A stretch of DNA of 59,383 nt from Henriciella sp. (GTDB lineage: Bacteria; Pseudomonadota; Alphaproteobacteria; Caulobacterales; Hyphomonadaceae): positions 7,568-66,950 of the forward strand of contig DUBH01000066.1 in assembly GCA_012960415.1 (NCBI GenBank). Reading direction: 5' to 3'. Numbering within the stretch: position 1 is the first letter of the stretch; every line of letters begins with the position of its first letter. This document shows positions 42,560 through 51,193 of this stretch, one piece after another. The translations under genes and the position numbers were made by a program. The notes beneath the pieces were generated by a model. The model was not told the DNA's origin and searched no databases. It saw only the letters and a program-made list of their open reading frames with translations.

Positions 42560-43261
42560 GTGGAAGATTTAGGCAAGCGCGAGCAGGCCAAAGCGCGCCG
42601 GCGGACAGACATCGTGCGTGCGGCGCGCGACCTCATCCGCGAGACCGGCGAAACAGATCTCTCCATGCGGACGCTGGCGCAGCGCGCAGGTGTCAGCCTG
42701 TCGACGCCGTACAACCTGTTCGGGTCAAAGCGCGCTGTCGTGCTGGCAGTCCTCGAGGATGAGCGCGATTTCGCTGAACGTTTTCGCAAGCTCGTTAGCG
42801 GCAATAGCATCGACCGCATCTTCGGCGCGCATGATCTTGCCTTCAGCTATTATACGAGCGATCCTGAGTTCTATCGCACGCTGTGGCGCGCGTTGCTGTC
42901 GACGTCGGGGCAGGATGATACCGGACTTGCGACACCGGAACGCCTCGCCCAGACGCGTGCAATCTGGCTTGGCCTTGTCAGTAATGCTGTTCGTGATGGT
43001 TATCTGGCCGATGATATTCCAGCAGAGCTGATCATGCAGTCGATGGCCCACGTCACGGGCGGCGCGCTTCTGTCCTGGGCCATGGGAGGCCTTTCGACGT
43101 CGGCGCTGACGGCAACGGTTGGCATCGGTTATGCGCTATGCCTGAAAGGGTCGGCCACCGCGAAGGGCCAGGCGCTTCTTCAGGCGAAGATCGAAGCGTA
43201 TCAGGTAAGCCTTTCAAAGGCAGGCCGACAGGTGAGCGAGCGTGCGCCCGAAACCCTATAG
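42560..43261 (+). CDS. TetR family transcriptional regulator
   Basis: A protein of 233 residues from the GTG start. The N-terminal HTH (about residues 12-60) reads RRTDIVRAARDLIRETG, LSMRTLAQRAGVSLSTPYNLFGSK; the C-terminal ligand domain is hydrophobic and unassigned. The GTG at 42560 has GAAGGGGCG about 9 bases upstream; a TTG at 42509 inside the previous gene is possible. Last in the operon that begins at 37854, it is the likely repressor acting at the AGAACATGTTCT palindrome in the promoter. Confidence 0.83.
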   Translation: MEDLGKREQAKARRRTDIVRAARDLIRETGETDLSMRTLAQRAGVSLSTPYNLFGSKRAVVLAVLEDERDFAERFRKLVSGNSIDRIFGAHDLAFSYYTSDPEFYRTLWRALLSTSGQDDTGLATPERLAQTRAIWLGLVSNAVRDGYLADDIPAELIMQSMAHVTGGALLSWAMGGLSTSALTATVGIGYALCLKGSATAKGQALLQAKIEAYQVSLSKAGRQVSERAPETL

Positions 43262-43318
43262 ATCGGACTGGGCAACCCGTCCGTCAGGTGAGTGTTCTCC
43301 ACGAGGCTGCCTTGCCTG

Positions 43319-43501
43319 CCGGACTATCTGGTGGCCGACAAGATCAGTTAGGGTAAGCTGACGCGGGTTCTGGAAGATTGGTGCCTGCCTTTTCCAGGCT
43401 TTCACCTTTACTATCCGAGCCGGCGGGAAGGGTCTCGTGCGTTCCGTCTTTTCGTCGATGAGTTTAGGGAGCAGGCCAAGCGCCCGCGCAATTCGGATTA
43501 A
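43319..43501 (+). pseudogene. C-terminal remnant of a LysR family regulator
   Basis: One frame encodes PDYLVADKIS, an in-frame TAG, then GKLTRVLEDWC, FPGFHLYYPSRR and a normal stop at 43499. This is the usual end of a LysR effector domain (RVLEDWCPPFPGFxLYYPSRR). The N-terminal two thirds are missing and a stop interrupts the rest, so it is decayed. The upstream bases 43262-43318 show no clear continuation. It fills the gap between the TetR gene and the CoA-transferase. Confidence 0.7.
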
Positions 43502-43509
43502 GTGCCGGG

Positions 43510-44748
43510 TCAGGCTTCGCTTTCCCGCCTGAAATCCGGGTGAGCGATGGCCATCAGTCTTTCGCGGCGCTCATCCAGCGTTGCATGTCTGAGATCAGCG
43601 ACGCCGAACTCTGTGACAACAAAGCCGACATCGGCGCGGGGTGTTGTGACCGGGCCTGAAAGCTCGGCGACAATACGGCTGCGGCCTTTGGCTGTGGAGG
43701 GCAGGGCAATGATGCCCTTCCCGCCTTTGGATGCAGCCGCCCCGCGCATGAAATTCACTGCGCCGCCCACCGCGCCGACATAGCGCCCGCCAGCGACTTC
43801 AGCGTTCACCTGTCCGGAAAGATCGACCTCGATCGCAGAATTGATTGCTGTAAACTGCTTGATCTGTCCGATGACGCTCTCGGCGTGAGTGTAGCTACTG
43901 GGCTTTATGAGAAGGTGGCGGTTGCCATCGGCCCAGCCCATCAGTTCTTTCCCACCAGAGAGAACACCCGCCACCGTGCAGCCAGCGTCGATCGCCTTGC
44001 TCTCATTTGTGATCACACCTGCCTGGCTGAGCTCCATGACGCCGTCCGTGATCAGGCCAGAGTGCACCCCAAGCCTGCGATGATCTTGCAGGGCACTGAG
44101 AATTGCTGCGGGAAGGGAGCCGAGCCCGATCTGAAGCGTCGCGCCATCATCGATCAGGCCTGCGACATGGCTGGCAATGGTGCGCTCGGTCTCACCAACG
44201 CTTTGGGAAGCTGGCTGCGGGCAAGGCGATGCCGTGCGGATGATGATATCAAGGTCGCTGCGATGGACATCCCTGCCGTCGCCGGTTCGCGGCGTTTCGG
44301 AGCTGACTTCGGCGATCACCAGCCTTGCATGGGGTAGCAGGTCCGCGAGATAATCGCCGCCTGCGCCAAAGCTGAAATATTCCTCGTCGTTACCGGGCGC
44401 GAGGCGGATGAGCACGATCAGCTGACCATCGGCACACGAAATCAGGGTGCGCGCCAACTCGGTATAGTGCACGGGTAGTATGGAGAGCTGATCGCCAAGC
44501 GACCTGTTCTTGCCCGTGCCGCAATAGGAGGTGAACTCGACCATATCGGCATGCTCAAGGCTCACGCAGTCGCCATAGCCAATGCCAGCAAAGGCGCGAA
44601 AGCGGCCCACCTTATGCCGGGCTGCCATCAGTGAACGCGTGAGACTATCAGGTTCCGCCGACGCCTGCCCCCAAACGACGAGATCGCCGGGACTTATCAG
44701 TGCCGGCCAGTTGACGTCTTTCAGATCTACATCACGCGGGCTGCGCAT
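43510..44748 (-). CDS. Acetyl-CoA hydrolase/transferase family protein (class I CoA-transferase)
   Basis: A protein of 412 residues with the two Rossmann-like halves of the acetyl-CoA hydrolase / 4-hydroxybutyrate CoA-transferase family. The probable catalytic Glu is in INSAIEVDLSGQVNAE, followed by GGAVNFMRGA and the end ATLDERRERLM. These enzymes swap CoA between acyl-CoA and a free acid or hydrolyse the thioester. The start at 44748 has GAGAGGG 9 bases upstream and is 4 bp after the thiolase stop, so the two are one operon. The acid used is unknown. Confidence 0.83.
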   Translation of the reverse strand: MRSPRDVDLKDVNWPALISPGDLVVWGQASAEPDSLTRSLMAARHKVGRFRAFAGIGYGDCVSLEHADMVEFTSYCGTGKNRSLGDQLSILPVHYTELARTLISCADGQLIVLIRLAPGNDEEYFSFGAGGDYLADLLPHARLVIAEVSSETPRTGDGRDVHRSDLDIIIRTASPCPQPASQSVGETERTIASHVAGLIDDGATLQIGLGSLPAAILSALQDHRRLGVHSGLITDGVMELSQAGVITNESKAIDAGCTVAGVLSGGKELMGWADGNRHLLIKPSSYTHAESVIGQIKQFTAINSAIEVDLSGQVNAEVAGGRYVGAVGGAVNFMRGAAASKGGKGIIALPSTAKGRSRIVAELSGPVTTPRADVGFVVTEFGVADLRHATLDERRERLMAIAHPDFRRESEA

Positions 44749-44752
44749 CCGG

Positions 44753-45949
44753 TCATGCCCTCTCGAATATCGCTGCCATGCCCTGACCGCCGCCGATACA
44801 CATGGTCTCGAGGCCATAGCGCACATCCCGGCGCTTCATCTCGTGAAGTAACGTCGTCATGATCCGGACACCGGTCGCGCCGATCGGATGGCCAAGCGAG
44901 ATGCCGGAACCGTTGACGTTGAGAATGGACTGGTCATTCCAGTCCAGCGCTTTGAGGCAGGCCAAGACCTGCGCCGCGAAAGCTTCATTGATCTCGACCA
45001 GCCCCATATCATCCATGGAAAGACCGGTACGTTTCAGCACTTTCTGTGTCGCGCCGACCGGGCCGATGCCCATATGCGACGGCTCGCAGCCGACAGCCGA
45101 CCATCCGTTAAGAAACGCAATGGGTGTCAGGCCCAGCTCATTGAGTTTGTCTTCCGACACGATGAGGCAGGCCGCGGCGGCATCATTCTGCTGGGCGGCA
45201 TTGCCGGCCGTAACGGTGCCGTCCTTGGTCAGAACGCGCAATTTGCTGAGACTGTCACTGGTCGTTTCGGCACGTATGCCCTCGTCTGTTGCGAAGGTGA
45301 TCGGGTCGCCCTTTCGTTGGGGGACTTCGACTGGCACGACTTCTTCATCGAACTTGCCCTCATTCCAGGCAGCAGCCGCGCGCTGCTGGCTTTGCGCTGC
45401 GTAGGCGTCGGCAGCTTCGCGCGAAATGTTATAGTCCCGTGCGAGGTTCTCGGCAGTCTCGATCATCCCCGAAATAAACCCGAACCGGTCTCCAGGCTGG
45501 GACCGCTCGCGTCCACGATCCAGCCTGTCATAGAGGCGCGTCGAACCTGAACGTGAACCCCAGCGCATATCCGTGGTGTAGTACTCAATATTCGACATGC
45601 TTTCGACGCCGCCCGCGAGCACTACGTCACAAGCGCCAGATTCAATCATCATCGCGCCGGTGACGATGGCTTGGAGGCCCCCGCCGCAGCGCCGGTCGAG
45701 TTGAAGGCCCGGCACCGTGACGGGAAGCCCCGACTCAAGCGCAATCCAGCGGCCGACACATGGCGTTTCACTGTTCGCATAGGACTGGGCGAAGACGAAG
45801 TCCTCGATAAGCGCGGGGTCGATGCCCGTCCGTTTCAGAACTTCTTTTGTGACAGTCGCGCCCAGCTTTTCGACGGGGACGTCCTTGAGCGATTTTCCGA
45901 AGGCGCCGACGGGCGTGCGGACGGGGCTGACTATGGCTGCGCGAGGCAT
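44753..45949 (-). CDS. Acetyl-CoA C-acyltransferase (thiolase)
   Basis: A degradative-type thiolase of 398 residues. Seen: nucleophile Cys88 in LDRRCGGGLQA (the usual form is CGSG), the His of GHPIGATG and the second Cys in ETMCIGGGQG. It splits a 3-ketoacyl-CoA with CoA into acetyl-CoA and a shorter acyl-CoA. The ATG at 45949 gives the standard MPRAAIVSPVRTPVG N-terminus; the longer reading is basic and proline-rich and unlikely. It follows the IclR gene by 38 bp on the same strand. Confidence 0.9.
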   Translation of the reverse strand: MPRAAIVSPVRTPVGAFGKSLKDVPVEKLGATVTKEVLKRTGIDPALIEDFVFAQSYANSETPCVGRWIALESGLPVTVPGLQLDRRCGGGLQAIVTGAMMIESGACDVVLAGGVESMSNIEYYTTDMRWGSRSGSTRLYDRLDRGRERSQPGDRFGFISGMIETAENLARDYNISREAADAYAAQSQQRAAAAWNEGKFDEEVVPVEVPQRKGDPITFATDEGIRAETTSDSLSKLRVLTKDGTVTAGNAAQQNDAAAACLIVSEDKLNELGLTPIAFLNGWSAVGCEPSHMGIGPVGATQKVLKRTGLSMDDMGLVEINEAFAAQVLACLKALDWNDQSILNVNGSGISLGHPIGATGVRIMTTLLHEMKRRDVRYGLETMCIGGGQGMAAIFERA

Positions 45950-45987
45950 GGGCGTATTCCTGTCATGGGTAGAGGTCGGGCGGAGCC

Positions 45988-46830
45988 TTATGACCGGGTT
46001 CTGGAAATCGATTGGGCGAGATGGAGCAGGCGTGGGCCGATATCGGTCTCGATCCGCTCGCGGTCGAGGTCGAAGGCGGGGCCGCCGCAATTCAGGGCAA
46101 GCCAGTTATCGTGATCAGCGTCATAGACCGGCGTGGCGACGCCGCGGACATTTCTGCGCCATTCGCCTTCCACGACACAGAAGCCTTTCTCGCGAACATC
46201 TTCGATGGCCGTCCTGACGCGGTCTTCCAGATCAGGCCAGTCCGCGCCGTAGAAGATCGACCAGCGGTCAAACAGGTCCTGCCTGTCATCGTCGGAGAGC
46301 GTCGAAAGATAAGCCCTGCCTGCAGCGCTTTTGGCCATCGACATGCGTGAGCCGATCTCGGGCATGAGGTCCGATGAGGTGAGGGCAATGCTCGCGGAAA
46401 TGTAGATCATCGTATCGCTGTCGGGCCACGATATCCCGACCGTGCCGCCCGCCAGATTGGCGAGTTCCTGCATCGGTCGCTGAGCCATTTGCCTGATGCG
46501 GAAACCGCCGAGAACGGGGCGGGCAAGCGACAAAAGATTAGGGGTCGGCGCGTATTGCCGGTTCCGCGTCCTGTCGAGGTAGCCGAGTTCTGTGAGCGTA
46601 TGGGTGATCCGGCTCACCGTGGCTTTGGCGATGCCTGTGCGCTCAGAGAGTTCGCTGTTTCCAATGGCGCCTTCATCTGGCCGAAAAGCCTGAAGCAACT
46701 GCAAAGTCCTTGCGACCGACCAGATGAACTTCCTGTCGTCGCCGTACGATTCCTCAAGATCAGCAAGCTCAGGCGCGCGAAGCAGCTCTGCGGTCGGGCT
46801 TTCTTTCGCCGGAATCAGGGATCTGGACAT
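45988..46830 (-). CDS. IclR family transcriptional regulator
   Basis: A protein of 280 residues with an N-terminal winged HTH (about 35-95: ARTLQLLQAF, NSELSERTGIAKATVSRITHTLTELGYL) and an IclR effector domain (about 110-270) with SAAGRAYLSTL. IclR proteins bind a small organic acid or its derivative and act as repressor or activator. It lies between the thiolase operon and the divergent acyl-CoA dehydrogenase operon and probably controls both through the inverted repeats at 46885-46930. It has an N-terminal extension of about 35 residues before the HTH. Confidence 0.87.
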   Translation of the reverse strand: MSRSLIPAKESPTAELLRAPELADLEESYGDDRKFIWSVARTLQLLQAFRPDEGAIGNSELSERTGIAKATVSRITHTLTELGYLDRTRNRQYAPTPNLLSLARPVLGGFRIRQMAQRPMQELANLAGGTVGISWPDSDTMIYISASIALTSSDLMPEIGSRMSMAKSAAGRAYLSTLSDDDRQDLFDRWSIFYGADWPDLEDRVRTAIEDVREKGFCVVEGEWRRNVRGVATPVYDADHDNWLALNCGGPAFDLDRERIETDIGPRLLHLAQSISRTRS

Positions 46831-46884
46831 TTTGGCGAGTGCCTCGCTTGCGGCATTGGTGATGGTCAGACTCTACCGCGCCAG

Positions 46885-46930
46885 TTTCAGAAATTGAAGT
46901 CTTGTGCTCAAAAAATGAAATGATAGTTTC
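46885..46930. promoter_or_regulatory. Candidate IclR operator pair
   Basis: Two imperfect palindromes in the 163-bp divergent gap: TTTCAGAAATTGAAG (46885-46899) and GAAA-TGATAG-TTTC (46917-46930). Paired TTTC/GAAA half sites are typical of IclR targets. No other gene or clear promoter is seen in the gap. Confidence 0.4.
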
Positions 46931-46993
46931 GCAGAGCGGAATTTACGACGCGCCGAAATGAGGTGATCGTCAACAGAGCAAGGAAATGCAAAA

Positions 46994-48148
46994 ATGAATA
47001 AGGGCATCGATCAGGACGTCTTCGATCAGCTTCTGGAGACCGTGAGGCGGTTCACGCAGAAACGCCTCATCCCGACCGAGACCGAGGTTGAGGAAACCGA
47101 CAACATTCCGGAAGACATCGTTCAGGAGGTCCGCGACCTTGGCCTGTTCGGCATTTCCATCCCGGAAGAATATGGCGGCATCGGGCTCAATATGGAGCAG
47201 GAGACGCTTGTCATTGAGGAGCTCTGCAACGCATCGCTGGCCTTCCGCTCGCTGATCGGGACGACCGTCGGTATCGGGTCCCAGGGCCTCGTCATGGACG
47301 GCACCGAAGAGCAGAAGCAGGCTTTCCTGCCACGGCTCGCCACGGGTGAGATTATTTCCTCCTTCGCACTCACGGAGCCGGACTTTGGCTCCGATGCGGC
47401 CCACATCCAGACAACCGCGCGGCGTGACGGCGATGATTTCGTGATCAATGGCACCAAGCGCTACATCACAAATGCCAGCCGTGCAGGTATGTTCACATTG
47501 CTGGCGCGCACCGACCCGGACAAGGATGGCGCAAGCGGCGTCACGGCTTTCCTGATGCCAGCCGACACACCGGGTATCTCGTTCGGCAAGACCGACAAGA
47601 AGATGGGCCAGCGCGGCACGCGGACGTGCGACGTCATGCTAGATGATGTCCGCCTGCCAGCTTCCGCGATCATTGGTGGCCCGGATAATCTCGGTAAAGG
47701 CTTCTATACGGCTATGAAGGTTCTCGACCGGGGCCGTATTCACCTGTCAGCCGTGGCTGTGGGGACGTCACAGCGCATGATCAACATTGCCACCGAGTAC
47801 GCCCGCGAACGCAAACAGTTCGGCGTGCCGATCGGTCAGCATCAGCTGGTGCAGGCGCTGCTGGCCGACTCGCAGACCGATCTTCTTGCTGCGCGGCATC
47901 TCTGCCGGGCAGCCGCGCGCAAGTATGATGCTGAGGGCAGCGCTGTCCCGGAAGCGTCCTGCTCCAAACTCTTCTCGAGTGAAGCGGCAGGCCGTATTGC
48001 CGACCGGTGCGTGCAGGTCCATGGCGGGGCAGGCTACATCGCCGACTATCAGATCGAACGCCTTTACCGTGACGTTCGCCTGCTGAGAATCTATGAGGGC
48101 ACGTCCCAGATCCAGCAGATCATCATCGCACGGGCGATGCTGAAATAG
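46994..48148 (+). CDS. Acyl-CoA dehydrogenase (first of two)
   Basis: A 384-residue flavoenzyme with FALTEPDFGSDAA and INGTKRYITNA in the beta domain and the catalytic Glu in RIYEGTSQIQQ near the C-terminus, as in short- and medium-chain enzymes. It introduces a 2,3-double bond in an acyl-CoA and passes electrons to ETF. AAGGA precedes the ATG. It opens a plus-strand cluster of acyl-CoA genes divergent from the IclR regulator. Confidence 0.9.
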   Translation: MNKGIDQDVFDQLLETVRRFTQKRLIPTETEVEETDNIPEDIVQEVRDLGLFGISIPEEYGGIGLNMEQETLVIEELCNASLAFRSLIGTTVGIGSQGLVMDGTEEQKQAFLPRLATGEIISSFALTEPDFGSDAAHIQTTARRDGDDFVINGTKRYITNASRAGMFTLLARTDPDKDGASGVTAFLMPADTPGISFGKTDKKMGQRGTRTCDVMLDDVRLPASAIIGGPDNLGKGFYTAMKVLDRGRIHLSAVAVGTSQRMINIATEYARERKQFGVPIGQHQLVQALLADSQTDLLAARHLCRAAARKYDAEGSAVPEASCSKLFSSEAAGRIADRCVQVHGGAGYIADYQIERLYRDVRLLRIYEGTSQIQQIIIARAMLK

Positions 48149-48237
48149 TCGACTGGCTGGACACGGGCTCAGCATTGAGGCCAGCTTGCGAGGCGTCCAG
48201 CCAGAAGACGTAATGAACCATTTAGGGAGATACGCCT

Positions 48238-49401
48238 GTGAAGACCTGCGCACCGGACACGCACGATGAACTACGCAACGCGCTGAGATCGCTGTGCGCT
48301 GAATTCCCGTCAGAATACCATCGTAAGCACGGTGCGGCTGAAACCTACCCCGAGGAGTTCATCGACGCACTGACCTCCGCAGGCTGGCTGGCGGCCATGA
48401 TTCCCGAGGAATATGGCGGGTCGGGCCTCGGCCTCACCGAGGCCTCCATCGTGATGGAAGAGATCAATCGGGGCGGCGGCAATGCGGGCCACTGCCATGG
48501 CCAGATGTACAATATGGGCACGGTTCTGCGTCACGGCTCGCCTGAGCAGAAAGCCAGATACCTTCCCAAGATTGCGTCTGGCGAACTGCGCCTGCAGTCG
48601 ATGGCTGTGACCGAACCGACAACGGGAACTGACACGACCAAGCTGAAGACGACAGCGGTCAAGAAGGGCGACCGGTATGTGGTGAACGGTCAGAAAGTCT
48701 GGATCAGCCGCATCCAGCATTCCGACCTTATGGTTCTTCTGGCCCGGACCACTCCGCTTGCAGAGGTGCAACGCAAATCGCAGGGGCTCTCCGTCTTTAT
48801 CGTCGATCTGAAGGATGCGCTTGGGTCCGGAATGGAGATCAAGAAGATCCGGAACATGGTTGGCCATGAAACCAATGAGGTCTTCTTCGATGATCTTGAG
48901 ATCCCCGAAGAGAATCTGATCGGCGAAGAGGGCAAGGGCTTCCGCTACATCCTCGATGGGCTCAACGCCGAGCGCACGCTGATCGCGGCCGAGTGCATTG
49001 GGGACGGCTACTGGTTTATCGACCGGGCAGTGAACTATGCGAGTGAGCGGGTCGTGTTCGACCGCCCGATTGGGCAGAACCAGGGTGTCCAGTTCCCGAT
49101 CGCCCGCGCCTTTGTGAATGTGGAGGCGGCCAATCTGATGCGGTTTGAAGCCTGCCGGCGCTACGACGCGAATGAAGAATGCGGCGCCCAGGCCAATATG
49201 GCGAAACTGCTCGCTGCGGATGCGAGCTGGCAGGCCGCGAATGAGTGTATGCAGGCGCATGGCGGCTTCGGCTTCGCTGAGGAATACGATATCGAGCGCA
49301 AGTTCCGCGAGACCCGTCTCTATCAAGTGGCGCCAATCTCGACCAATCTCATCCTCTCTTATGTCGCTGAGCATATCCTCGGCATGCCGCGTTCGTTCTG
49401 A
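48238..49401 (+). CDS. Acyl-CoA dehydrogenase (second, altered active-site end)
   Basis: A 387-residue family member starting at GTG with AGGGAG upstream. It has MAVTEPTTGTDTTKL and VNGQKVWISRI in the beta domain. At the place where most enzymes have Y-E-G-T it reads YQVAPISTN, so the usual catalytic Glu is absent; a base elsewhere in the chain or an unusual reaction is possible. It follows the first dehydrogenase by 89 bp and precedes a CitE-like lyase, so it should work on a CoA ester of the same pathway. Confidence 0.85.
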   Translation: MKTCAPDTHDELRNALRSLCAEFPSEYHRKHGAAETYPEEFIDALTSAGWLAAMIPEEYGGSGLGLTEASIVMEEINRGGGNAGHCHGQMYNMGTVLRHGSPEQKARYLPKIASGELRLQSMAVTEPTTGTDTTKLKTTAVKKGDRYVVNGQKVWISRIQHSDLMVLLARTTPLAEVQRKSQGLSVFIVDLKDALGSGMEIKKIRNMVGHETNEVFFDDLEIPEENLIGEEGKGFRYILDGLNAERTLIAAECIGDGYWFIDRAVNYASERVVFDRPIGQNQGVQFPIARAFVNVEAANLMRFEACRRYDANEECGAQANMAKLLAADASWQAANECMQAHGGFGFAEEYDIERKFRETRLYQVAPISTNLILSYVAEHILGMPRSF

Positions 49402-49413
49402 GCAGAAAAGATC

Positions 49414-50217
49414 ATGCTCGCTTTCTCCTTTCCGCTTTTTGTCCCCGCATCCCGGCCCGACCGCTTTCAGAAGGCGGCAGCTTCAGGCGCTGACACGATC
49501 ATCATTGATCTTGAGGATGCGGTTCAGGAGGGCAGGAAGGATCAAGCCCGAGAGCAGGCGGCGCAGACATTTTCTGGGCTGAATGGCTCGGATGTCTGGC
49601 TGCGTGTGAACGCCAGCGACACGCGCTGGCATGAGAAGGATGTCGAGGTCGCGGTACAGGGCGGGCTTAAGGGCATTGTGCTTCCGAAAGCCGAGAGCGC
49701 CGAGCAAATCAGGCAGGTGCGCGCACGCATGCGCGGCGATCAGCTGCTGATCGCGCTCGTTGAAAGCGCGCGGGGCATTCGCGACGCCTACGCAATTGCC
49801 GAAGTCAGCGACAGGCTTCTCTTCGGCTCAATCGACTTTGCCCTTGATGCGGGCTGCGCGGAAACCGACGAAGCATGCCTGATGGCGAGGTCCACCCTCG
49901 TGATCGCGTCGCGGGCGGCGCGGATTCCTGCTCCGCTCGATGGGGTTACGGTCAAGGTGAATGATGAAGGCGCCGTGCGCAGCGCTGCATCCTACGCAAA
50001 CGGTCTTGGCTTTGGCGGCAAGCTGCTGATCCACCCGGCTCAGCTAAAGCCAGCGCGCGCAGCATTTGCGCCTTCGGCCGAAGACATTGAGTGGGCACGC
50101 AAGATACTGTCCAGCGGCGAAGGTGGCGAAGCTCGGTCTTTAGATGGTGACATGATTGACGCGCCCGTTGTCGAGCGGGCCCGGCGGCTTCTGGTCAGGC
50201 TGGAGGAGACCGCATGA
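49414..50217 (+). CDS. HpcH/HpaI (CitE-like) CoA-ester lyase
   Basis: A 267-residue TIM-barrel enzyme of the CitE / malyl-CoA lyase class. Seen: RPDRFQKAAASGADTIIIDLEDAV at the metal and substrate site, LVESARGI, and GFGGKLLIHPAQ. Members split 3-hydroxyacyl-CoA esters such as citramalyl-CoA or malyl-CoA into acetyl-CoA (or propionyl-CoA) and a keto acid. It is 12 bp after the second dehydrogenase and overlaps the hydratase-like gene by ATGA, so lyase and hydratase are probably consecutive steps. Confidence 0.85.
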   Translation: MLAFSFPLFVPASRPDRFQKAAASGADTIIIDLEDAVQEGRKDQAREQAAQTFSGLNGSDVWLRVNASDTRWHEKDVEVAVQGGLKGIVLPKAESAEQIRQVRARMRGDQLLIALVESARGIRDAYAIAEVSDRLLFGSIDFALDAGCAETDEACLMARSTLVIASRAARIPAPLDGVTVKVNDEGAVRSAASYANGLGFGGKLLIHPAQLKPARAAFAPSAEDIEWARKILSSGEGGEARSLDGDMIDAPVVERARRLLVRLEETA

Positions 50218-51053
50218 TCCGTCTCGACATCCATGCCTTACAAGACTTTCTCGGGCGCGAGGAAGTCCGCAACGATACTGTCCGGCAAGCAGCGTTGCAC
50301 CAGTTTCGCGATACACTCGAAGATCATCTGGTCAGCGATGCCGTCTCAGTCGTGCCACCCGGCTTCCACTGGACCCTGTTTCAGCCGATGGTGCCGACAT
50401 CCGAGCTTGGCCCCGATGGACACCCCAAATCGCTCGGTCTGCTTCCCGAATTGCCGGAGTTCTCCAGGATGTGGGCTGGCGGCGAGGTGTCGTTTCATGC
50501 GCCGCTCGAAGTTGGCGCAGATGTCGAGCGGCGCACCCGGGTTGAATCGATTACTGAAAAAGCCGGGTCTTCCGGCAGACTGTTATTCGTATCCCTGAGG
50601 CACGAGATCAGTGCGGGCGGGCAACTTGCGATCAGCGAGACGCAGACGCTAGTTTACCGGCCTATCGTGCGCTCGAGCGCCAGCCACATACTTCCGGCGC
50701 AGAGCACTGCCAATGCAGATTTCGTCGCCGACAGCCGGCTCCTGTTTCGCTACTCTGCGCTGACGTTCAATACCCACCGGATCCATTACGATAGGGAATA
50801 TGCCCGCAGCGAAGAGGGGTATCCTGAGCTCGTCGTGCATGGCCCATTGCAGGCAACCCTTCTGATGAACTGCGTCGCCGCGAAACTCGGCACTGGGCTG
50901 TTTTCATTTTCCTATCGCGGCACTGCGCCGCTGCATGCGGGCGAGCCTGCCTTTATCCGCATTGCGGGCGAAAGCGCTGGCGAGGTTTCTGTGCAGCGGG
51001 TGTCTGGCGGTGTCACGATGCAGGCGAGATTCTTCGATAGGGAAGGCGAGTAA
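50214..51053 (+). CDS. MaoC-fold / mesaconyl-CoA hydratase-like protein
   Basis: A 279-residue double-hotdog protein. The first half has PPGFHWTLFQPMVPTSELGPDGHPK and a GGEVSFHAPLEVG strand; the second has FRYSALTFNTHRIHYDREYA and LVVHGPLQATLL, where the Asn/His pair matches MaoC hydratases. The layout resembles the mesaconyl-C4-CoA hydratase and FAS1-like dehydratase group, which add water to an unsaturated dicarboxylyl-CoA to give citramalyl-CoA. That fits the CitE-like lyase just upstream. Another 2-enoyl-CoA is possible. The 140-bp gap after it holds no clear gene. Confidence 0.78.
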   Translation: MIRLDIHALQDFLGREEVRNDTVRQAALHQFRDTLEDHLVSDAVSVVPPGFHWTLFQPMVPTSELGPDGHPKSLGLLPELPEFSRMWAGGEVSFHAPLEVGADVERRTRVESITEKAGSSGRLLFVSLRHEISAGGQLAISETQTLVYRPIVRSSASHILPAQSTANADFVADSRLLFRYSALTFNTHRIHYDREYARSEEGYPELVVHGPLQATLLMNCVAAKLGTGLFSFSYRGTAPLHAGEPAFIRIAGESAGEVSVQRVSGGVTMQARFFDREGE

Positions 51054-51193
51054 GGCATAGCCCTAACTCCAGTATCACAAGGATCCGAAAAAACGACGGA
51101 AACCCGATAGGCAAGCTCATCAAGCGCCTGATGAAGGATGAATAAGCGACCGGCTGACGATAAAGTGCAGCCAAGGACAGATCGGAGAACCGG

